A DNA stretch of 64,000 nt. It comes from Volutella citrinella (lineage: Eukaryota; Ascomycota; Sordariomycetes; Hypocreales; Nectriaceae). A program made the position numbers and the translations under genes. Positions 56,392 through 64,000 of the stretch are shown here, one piece after another. The notes beneath the pieces were generated by a model. The model was not told where the DNA came from. It worked only from the letters and a program-made list of their open reading frames with translations, and ran no database searches. The stretch's first letter is position 1. The number at the start of each line of letters is the position of its first letter. The stretch is taken from the NCBI GenBank assembly GCA_034401135.1, contig JAWZSP010000005.1:1-64000 (forward strand), read 5' to 3'.

Positions 56392-57294
56392 TCAAAGGTG
56401 GAACAATGACCAGCCTCCATCTACTGGAAGTGTAATTCCAGTAATTGCAGACGATGAGGACTCTAGCAGAAATCTGATAGCTCCAAAAACGTCCTTGGCT
56501 TCAATAACTCTGCCGATCGGCGCCTTCTTCCTTTCTGACTGGTTGCCATTCTTAAAAGCTGCAGAGCTTGGCATGTAATGACAAACACAGTTTACTCTAA
56601 TCCCTTCCTTCAAATAGTCCATCGCAGTCGTCCTCGTCATGCCCACGATTGCTTGACCAACGACTTCATAGCTTGTCGAGCCTGGTTCAGCTGCGAAACC
56701 ATGCGATGTGGTAACATTGACTATGCTCATCCTTGTTGCGCAATCTTTTGCACGCTCTTGTCGCTGAGCTTGACAGACCTCTTCTCGCATCCAGAGCCAA
56801 GTCTTTCCTCTGAATATTAGATCACGTTTCCAAGCAACGACGAATGTGATGAGTGGTGGAAATACATACCTGTCGCTGCACTAATTGAATAGTTTCGGTG
56901 AACTGGCCTGTATCGAGGCGCATTGTATCGCCCAGTTGCAGATCAAACGGTGTGCAGTTTACCACGCAGTCAATACGACCAACTTTTTGCACAACATCTG
57001 CCAACAGACCTTTGATAGCCCCGGGCTCACCAAAGTTGCATGTAAACGGCAGCACGCTGGTGTCTGAGGCACAAACTCGTTTGAAACGCTGACTAGAGCC
57101 GACGGTAAACTGGCTTCCGCTTCGTCATCGGCCAGAACGACAGTCGAGTAGCCGCCCTTGCTTGCCAAGTCTCGAGCTACTGCTTGGCCAAGAGCTATGG
57201 CTGTTAGTGTTTGATTGCACTCAAGTCAGCGAATTATTGCACACACCTGTGCCAGCCCAAACGACGAGTGCGACTCTTGGACGAATATCTCCCA
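56392..57294 (-). CDS. SDR-like protein with degenerate cofactor and active-site motifs
   Basis: Start ATG at 57294. The N-terminus VALVVWAGTALGQAVARDLA is an altered version of the TGxxxGIG loop (split by an intron with donor GTGTGT). KVGRIDCVVNC takes the place of the NNAG strand. The active-site area is EPGSTSYEVVGQAIVGMTRT: the Tyr is kept, but Gly stands where the Tyr-x3-Lys Lys belongs. The C-terminus ITGITLPVDGGWSLF is normal. Between VLADDEAEA and SVLPFTCNFGEP the frame changes near 57,050-57,100; a 47-nt intron (donor GTTTAC, acceptor CCTCAG) would repair the frame but shorten a conserved spacing, so a one-base indel is equally likely. It may be a pseudoenzyme or a decaying gene. It shares a two-site promoter with the next SDR. 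Confidence 0.65.
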
Positions 57295-57461
57295 TCCTTT
57301 GGGCGCTCGTTGTTGTGATGGTCTATGGTGGTTAATCTGCTGAGCAGGAGAGTCAGTACAAACCGTCAAGCTCAGCAAAGGAAAGCATCGCACCTCACGG
57401 CACGCAACTACCTTCCGATATTAACGCAGCCAAGGCGGGAAACTGTGCTAGTGGGTCTCCC

Positions 57462-57504
57462 TCGGCACCGATCCCTGCATCCATGATCCGCCCCTCGGTG
57501 CCGA
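57462..57504. promoter_or_regulatory. Paired TCGGCACCGA and TCGGTGCCGA sites between the two SDRs
   Basis: Sites at 57462-57471 and 57495-57504, 33 bp apart centre to centre, 168 bp upstream of the minus-strand SDR and 152 bp upstream of the plus-strand SDR. The second is part of a longer palindrome CCTCGGTGCCGAGG, which contains CCTCGG, the core described for FarA-type regulators. Confidence 0.65.
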
Positions 57505-57655
57505 GGAGGACACAGCCATGCATAGTGGCGAAGTAGGAATCTGGGCCAGCTACAGTATCACGACGAGTGCCTTTCAAACAGTCCCCGAAACACCTGACGC
57601 ATTCTTCTGTAGCTACCGAAGCTATTCTGCGAATGCCTTGGTAGCGAGTACCACG

Positions 57656-58574
57656 ATGGCGAGGACTCTACCGGGCGTGGCATTAATCACGGGGGCTGCT
57701 TCGGGTAAGATTAGATTCCGCGCTCGGCTCTTCGTTGCCAACTTTGAATTAACTCTGTCACAGGCATCGGGAAGGGAGTGGCCACTACTTTTGTTCAAGA
57801 GGGTTGCTTGAAAATGCTGCTGGCAGACATTGATGAACAAGGCCTTGCCGCCACCCGCTCCCACATTCTTGAGCAATGCCCAGCGGCTCAGGTGGAGATT
57901 TGTCACTGTGACATTAGCTCCGAGACCGCTGTAGATAACATGATCAAGACTTGTGTCTCAAAGTTTGGTCGTGTCGACTATGCACTCAACGTGGCGGGCG
58001 TCGTGCCGAGAAGAACGCCCATTGCCGAAGCCGAGGTCGCAACGTTCGATCGAGTAATGAAAGTGAATCAACTCGGGGTAAGGATACCCTTTCAATCAAG
58101 CATTTGGCACCACGTTCGTAATTCACTAACTCGTCCAAGACTTGGCTCTGCCATCGGGCTGAAATTGCACAGATGCTCCAGCAAGAACCATTAGAAGGCT
58201 GCGACAGCATTCGCGGGACGATAACGACAGTTTCATCCATGGCTGGCATAAATGCTTCCAGCGGCATGTCCATGTACTCGGCATCGAAGCATTCGCTAGT
58301 TGGGCTCGTCAAGGCTGATGCTCTAGACTACGGCCCGCAGGGAATCCGGATCAATGCCATTTGTCCTGGAATGATTGATACAGACCTCTTCCGGGAAACT
58401 AGCCCTAACGGTGCGCCCGCGAGACTGGCTGCTGCGACACCACTGAGGCGTCTAGGCAAGTCAGAGGACGTTGCTTTGTTGGCAGCCATTTTATCCAGCA
58501 CTAAGGCGAGTTTTATACAGGGCGCAGTGATTCCTTGTGATGGGGGGCTAGTGCTCGAACGGAGCGTCATTTAA
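57656..58574 (+). CDS. Short-chain dehydrogenase/reductase (classical type)
   Basis: Three exons (57656-57704, 57764-58077, 58140-58574) sum to 798 nt, 265 residues. Complete motif set: ALITGAASGIGKGVA (cofactor loop, split by an intron), LLADID (acidic residue favouring NAD), CDIS, YALNVAGVVP (NNAG-like), TTVSSMAGINASSG with the catalytic Ser, YSASKHSLVGLVK (Tyr-x3-Lys), INAICPGMIDTD and IPCDGG. It should oxidise an alcohol or reduce a ketone; next to a BVMO it could make the ketone substrate from an alcohol. No PTS1. It marks the right edge of the set of genes with TCGGNNCCGA sites. Confidence 0.87.
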
Positions 58575-58771
58575 AACACGTGTTTTTCTGACAGTGGGCA
58601 TTTGTGGCTCATGTTCGTTGACAAGTATCCACTCAAAGCTGAAATTGTTTTGTACTTTAGCTATCGCTTTAAATATTCGTGTTTGCAATGTATTCACAGC
58701 TCAATCCCACGTGCAGCGTGTAGGGTAGGCATCAAGCAAACCTCCACTATAGTAACTTTACACCTAGCTCT

Positions 58772-60013
58772 CTACACATCCATATTAATTGTTTGACGGT
58801 TAACAAAATCCTCGGTTGCCTGCTTCTGCTCTGGTGCAATGTTTCGGGCGAAGGCATTCCATCGTGACAGATCAAACTCAGCATCAAATTGTACAAAAGA
58901 GACCCCACAGCGTACCATCCTTCGATGTGTATTTTTGCCCTCCTTCACGGTATAAAAGGATTCACCGATCTGGAAGCTTATCAAGCGAATAGCTGGTAGT
59001 TCTGATTAGCATGGGATAAGGATTGGTGGGTTGTGCGGATGAGGAAGTGCTATAGCATGCAATGGTGTATGGGAGAGAGCAGAACCGCCTTGGAAATGTG
59101 CCGAGCTCCCAGCTTCCAACGATAACTGCGTTTGGAGGAGTTGAATGTAAAGGAAAGAACTCACAGGATACAATGCTGTTGGTTGATGCTTTGAATTCGT
59201 GCTTTTCGGCCAACACTATTCGCTGATCCTGCAACCCAACAGCCATATCGCTTGTCGACTGCAGGAGCCTCTCAAAGACTGGCTCCAGCGTCTGGCGCGA
59301 TATGTCATCGAGACTGTGGAGTGTCCCAATGGCCAAGTCCATGATTCTTGAATGCAAATCTGATATTGCGCACTCAATCACCTCGCCTTTCACGACTGGA
59401 ATCTGGTCGGATCGGAACCTTGGAGTCTATCAGGATCTGACAAGGATGAACACCATGACGTGTGCTTGATCACTCACCATTCCAAACTACACAGATCCAT
59501 AGCCGCAAAGCGCACAAAGAAGTTGCCCTGCAACATCTTATTGATAGGTTCTGTCGTCGTCGGTATCACCTTGAACACAGCCGCCCACCACTTTAGGCTT
59601 GACCAGCACTTGAAATCTTTCATCGCCTGGACTCTCTCATGCAATTCCACTCTTTGCAAATCGCTCATTTCAGTCGGCAGGTTGATGTACCATATTGGAG
59701 GAAAGTCCAGAGCGACATCTGTTGCCCTTCCCACCACCTGTGCGACGATACTGCTCTCGGGGCGTGCTTGGGCCAGCCCCGGGAATATACCAATGGCGTC
59801 TGCGAGACCTATGGCTGTCTGGGCGGCGCCATGAGAGGCAACGGCAGCAGCAGAGGCAGAGACCATGCCAATGGCGTCGTGAAAGACTTCGATGGGGTTC
59901 CAGAAGACACCAGCGTCTTCGTCATCCTCCCCCTTGGGAAAGAAGTCGGGGGCAGTGGAGAGAGAGCCCAGAACAAGCACCTCCGTAGCTGACACTGGGA
60001 CAGAAGTAGGCAT
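58772..60013 (-). CDS. Hypothetical protein, three exons, 336 residues
   Basis: Exons 59478-60013, 59165-59418 and 58772-58992 sum to 1011 nt. The joins give CSLEWFRSDQIPVVKGEVIE and STNSIVSSIRLISFQIGESF. An in-frame Met upstream (60157) is possible, but the Met at 60013 starts a better-composed sequence. Visible features: an Ala/Gly-rich helix-forming part (GMVSASAAAVASHGAAQTAI), a Trp-rich stretch (KDFKCWSSLKWWAAVFKVIP) and a charged C-terminal third. No known domain or signal peptide was recognised. It has no TCGGNNCCGA site and probably lies outside the cluster. Confidence 0.6.
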
Positions 60014-60157
60014 TGCAGTTGGTTGGAGTGGCGTGCAAAGTTGCGAAGGTAGAAATTGATTGAGGAGGCTATGTGTTGTGTTGAGACAACTCAATGTTCG
60101 TGATGGCGTTGCGGCTTGGGGGCCTGCCACGCTGCCTGCCTGCGTCTCTGCGCACAC

Positions 60158-60739
60158 AACAAGGCGGGTTGCATTATCCTATTCTGTGCTATGGCGGGGC
60201 AAGAAACAAAGCGACAGCTCGGGCAGCTTGCCAAACCCCGCTCCACGGACATCCCGGAGCGATTGCCCCGCAAGCTCTCCGCAACTTGGCATCTCTGCTG
60301 GAGTTTCCTTCACACTCATCTTCCAATTGCGAAAGAAACAGGCGACGTGGCCTATTGTTGGGGTACATGCAAATGGTAATCGGTACTGGGAGCAACATCT
60401 CAGCCGGACCCTCCCCCCTGTCTCCTTAGCGTTGCGGCGCACCCTGTTTCAATAGTTCATGCATGCCGACGATAGTTCGCCAATATTAGCCACTAGGGCG
60501 TAATGTTGACAGCGAGGGGTGCGAAGGGAATTGGCTTGCATAATCAGCTTGCAAGCATCACAACAAGTTGGGCTAGGTGGTAGTAGTGTCCTACTCTTGT
60601 CTCTGAAATACGTATTGAATGTTCTTAGTCCATCACTGCAGCACTACCCTCATGTCCAACATTTTGCCCTACCAAACAAACAGTTTCTTGTGTTTGATCA
60701 TCTCCAAATTCTGGTTTCAAGACCACAGCATTATCAGAG
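60158..60739. other. Intergenic region, no gene seen
   Basis: About 580 bp between two divergent genes. Overlapping frames on both strands exist but contradict each other and lack motifs. Confidence 0.5.
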
Positions 60740-63700
60740 ATGCCCAAATGGGTAAAAATACATGTGTGCCAGGCCTCGTATGGTGACTGCCTGGCACTGG
60801 AATTTGATGACAATTCCAAGACTGAAGGTGTGGTCGACGGGGACAGACCTCTGGTTCCGGTCGACTGGAAAAAGCCTCAGGATCAGATCCTCGCGGACAG
60901 CAAAGAGTACCGCGAAAAGTATGAACAAGTCTTAGCTGAACAACGAACGGTAAAACCACCCGTCTCAGTAGCCGGACACAGTGGGCTAACAAAGAGTCCA
61001 TAAGTCTCAAACTCGCAAAGTGTTTCTTATCGATGGAGGGCCAGGCAACTACAAGATCGTCGGGACAAAAAATGCGCCGCTCACACCACTGGCTGTAAGT
61101 TGACAAACGCGAACATGCTCAAGGTGGATGGATGCTCACTGGGTCTCCAGAACATGTATGGGATGTTGAACAAGCTACTGCCAGCAAGTTCGCCAAATGT
61201 TTTGGACACATTGGTAATCACTCATGATGATGCCGACCATATCAAGTGTGTCAGAAACCTAGATCCTGCCGCTTTGCTAGGCTGCTCAGCTAACAGTGGG
61301 AAAATCCTAGTGGCATCCATCAAATCTTTCGTACCATGTATGAAAATCTCAATTAAATTGCTTCGTTTGCAGGTCCACGACTAATTCAGTGAAAAGGATC
61401 GCTGGGCCTAACAAAGGTAATGACAACTTTCGATACCAAAAAGGCATGGAAGCCGTCCAAGCCGGCCGGCCACCGTTCAATAGCGTCTGGTACAACTCTC
61501 CAACACTTCTATTCAATGTAGGTGCTCGGAGCTCCTTCTCTATGCGCCATCTGACGCTGCTCTTACTAGAACCTAGACGCGAAAGGGTGGTTTGACCGTA
61601 ATATGGATGAGCTGAAGAGCCAAAGGCTATTCTTTCCAGCCATGCCTGGTTGCAATGATGAGTTTGGAACGGCCGACCGGAGGGTTATCGGTGGCGTCAC
61701 TGCCGACCCACGCATGACCAAGGCAGAAACCCACAGAGGACGTCTTCTTTTTGAGTTCTTGTCTCCAAACAAAGACCAGGTTACAGAATTGATGTCTCAA
61801 TATAAGTTTGGGGACAGGTCAAAGAAGGAAATCGCCGAACTGACTGGCCATACTGGATTCGACGGTCTCCCAAAGGCAAAGGGCAAATCACCGATCTACA
61901 AGACGTGAGTAATGGATTATTACCCGCCACTCCTTTTGTTTTGTTATTCAGACGAAATGAATGGAAAGCGCCTGATGTCCTTCCTCGATCACTGGCTAAT
62001 TGGCTCACAGCCCGACTTTGCCAAAACCCCTGAACATGAGCGAAAAGATGCTCAAACTGGTTGCCATGCGTATGAAAAAGAAGCCCAATGATCCCAGTGC
62101 AAAGAATCAATCCTCCCTCGTCTTCGTGGTCAAAAGTCGCCCTGAAGAAGCGCGGCAATTCAGCGCAGTCTTTACAGGTGATGGAAATGCGGCATCCGCT
62201 TTCTTACCTATTTGGACAGGCCCCCCCAAGACCTTTACCGTGATGAAGAGCATGTGACTCACTCCTGACTATTTTGAAGCAGTGAGTGCTAACGTGGCCT
62301 GCAGTTGCACACCATGGAAGCCAGAACAACAACAGTAAGCTTCTCTAGAACAAAGTCCACTGAGGCGTTTGGATGTCAAGGAGCTGACCATGTCGATTAG
62401 GTTGGACAAGGGCGGATATAGTGGAGCGGTGCAAGAATCCTCCCGATATCGATCTTACTCAAGCATATCTTGAAGACACGTCTGCATGCGCGCAGAATTG
62501 GGCGCGAGTCCCAGAGAGCTGCCAAGCGGATTATCAAGCAGCGGTGAGAAAACCCTCATTGTCATTCATCTGGCCCATTATTCTCCGCTGGGACTAATCG
62601 ATATTCGTTAGCCGTCAATGTTCTTCCTGAAGTAAGTTACCACATCCTCTCAAACATCTTAAAATGGAAGACTTCTACTAAATTCTCGTAGCATTCTTGC
62701 GCAGAAATATATTGTGAGTCCCCCAGATTCGGAAGAGGAAAGTACCGCAAAAGATGCATACTAACCTCCACGACGCAGATCTGCTCTGCCTCAACTGAGG
62801 GGCACCCCAGTCCGTATGAGTTTCATTCACGTATTGAATAGAAAATATACTGACGGGCTTATAGCCATCTCAGCACCATGGCTGGTATCATAACCCGCGC
62901 CATCGTTCGCCCGGACAACATCACGGAGCCTATTGATATCTATCTCACCTCCCAAACACTGCAGGAGCAGATTGAAGGATTCATTGTGAACTATGGCGGC
63001 CTTCCCATAGGGCATGATATGACTGCCCAGGAAGTTATTGAATACATGGACAAAGGATCAACGGCAGATGGGAAGCCCAAGCTGTTCTGGGATACAGCCG
63101 GCGGTTATTATCGGATCTGGACGCTACGACCAGCTGAAGGTCCCAACTTCGGAACCATCATGCTGGATCCGCTTGAACATACCCCCCTCAACAGCCCTGC
63201 CTGGCAGCGGGTCGCACCTGATGCAGACTGGTGGGTGCTGTTTCACCAAAAACACTTTACCACGGGAGTCAATACCACAGTTCAAAAAGTTGATGAAAAA
63301 AGATATCGACATGAAGCCATTGGCGACGAAGAGTTGGGTTCTGAAGATGAGGAGACACAGGAGAAAAAAAACTCAAAGTGGGAGATGGCCCAGGTTTCCA
63401 GTCCACAGGCGGTTCGGGTGGGAAGAAGGGTCAAGGTGTTAAAGGAGGGAAGGGCAGTAAAGGTAAGAAAGGCGGTAAAAGTGGGAAAGGTAAGAAAGGC
63501 AGTAAAGCTGGATCTGACGACCACTCTATACCCCCGTTTCAGAGCCTAGCAGACGATGGCCCGGGCCTTTCGGGTATGGAAGCGGAACCAATCGCAGACG
63601 ACATGGCCGATCAAATGCATGACGGTATTGCTCCTCAGCGGGCTGGTGGGTTGGACGGCCTCCTGGACCCAAAAGTCTTTGCTCGGTTTGATATCAAAGT

Positions 63701-64000
63701 CTCACGCCTGATATCCCAAGGGCTGAAAGCATCACGGGTACGGATCGCAACTCCATTCCATGAACCGCAACATGCTTCTTTTCGCTAAACCTTTCTCTTA
63801 GAAAACCGATACTCAGGTATTTCACGGCTGTGATACCTTCATTCAACAGCTTGCAGAACGTGGGTGGCTTCTGCCTGACCAAGTTCAGGCCCTGCAACAC
63901 CAGCACATGCTCAACGGTCAAATGAAGCTGGGAGGTTTGATTTCTATCTTTCTACATGCAAACCTGAGCATGTCATTCTTCTGTCTGTTTCCAGTTACAA
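60740..64000 (+). CDS. Metallo-beta-lactamase-fold (ComEC-like) hydrolase, 3' end outside window
   Basis: The N-terminus MPKWVKIHVCQASYGDCLAL matches MBL-fold proteins of the competence-hydrolase type. After introns come VFLIDGGPGNY and LVITHDDADHINGIHQIFRT, the metal-binding H-x-D-x-D-H variant of the MBL motif; the second was joined across an intron (donor GTGTGT). Further exons carry GTADRRVIGG and SLVFVVKSRPEEARQFSAVF ending in TGDG, a normal MBL element. Then follow 62878-63549, a soluble domain (LFWDTAGGYYRIWTLRPAEG), and a Gly/Lys repeat tract (63,410-63,510). Near the eight-A run 63364-63371 the sensible frame changes, by an indel or small intron. Coding-like sequence (FIQQLAERGWLLPDQVQALQ) continues to the window end. 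Its substrate is unknown. Confidence 0.65.

Noticed and set aside
34657..58574. Reading the cluster as a secondary-metabolite biosynthetic cluster because of P450s, BVMO and Zn2Cys6 genes
   Set aside because: No PKS, NRPS, terpene synthase, DMATS or RiPP core is present in the window, and PTS1 signals, AtuA and the racemase point to catabolism. It cannot be fully excluded beyond the window edges.

Overview
The window looks like subtelomeric DNA of a filamentous ascomycete (Pezizomycotina, probably Sordariomycetes). Evidence: perfect (CCCTAA)n telomere-type repeats, genes with many 47-90 nt introns (GTRNGT donors, CTRAC-like branch points), Zn2Cys6 regulators, fungal P450s and BVMOs, and an isochore with the CpA/TpG-depleted, TpA-saturated signature of repeat-induced point mutation (RIP). 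No tRNA, rRNA or CRISPR array was recognised.

Layout. 1-11.8 kb: interstitial telomeric array, strongly strand-skewed telomere-associated DNA, BTB and RNase H fragments, an apparently intact RNase H gene, a coiled-coil protein with a small zinc ribbon, and a very large unrecognised ORF preceded in frame by an AT-hook ORF. 11.9-19.6 kb: short tandem repeats, then the RIP isochore holding two decayed copies of a Ty3/Gypsy integrase, closed by a GC-normal LTR-like block. 20-22.4 kb: a dead MULE-type transposase with its first catalytic Asp lost. 22.7-34.3 kb: a gene zone with much decay: an intact bicupin, a broken HSL-type esterase, a broken CocE/X-Pro peptidase-like hydrolase, an intact P450 and an SDR interrupted by a stop.

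34.6-58.6 kb: the main find, a mostly intact catabolic-looking cluster: alpha-methylacyl-CoA racemase (C-terminal SKL), AtuA-like acyclic-terpene-utilisation protein (615 aa), 4CL-like acyl-CoA ligase (C-terminal AKL), membrane-anchored esterase, Baeyer-Villiger monooxygenase, Zn2Cys6 regulator, a second acyl-CoA ligase (frameshifted near its end), an MFS transporter, a second P450 and two SDRs. There is no PKS, NRPS or terpene synthase core gene. A palindrome TCGGNNCCGA (seven exact copies plus two 9/10 matches) sits in each of the six intergenic regions from AtuA to the last SDR, which suggests one regulon under the cluster's own Zn2Cys6 protein. My reading is import and esterase/P450/BVMO/SDR processing of an isoprenoid or methyl-branched compound, CoA activation, and peroxisomal handling by the racemase and AtuA steps. 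This is inference from families and targeting signals; no substrate can be named.

58.7-64 kb: a three-exon protein of unknown function and the start of a metallo-beta-lactamase-fold gene that runs off the window. Exon joins were worked out by eye; for the racemase, AtuA, ligase 1, esterase, BVMO, MFS, both P450s, the last SDR and the three-exon unknown the summed exon lengths are multiples of three.
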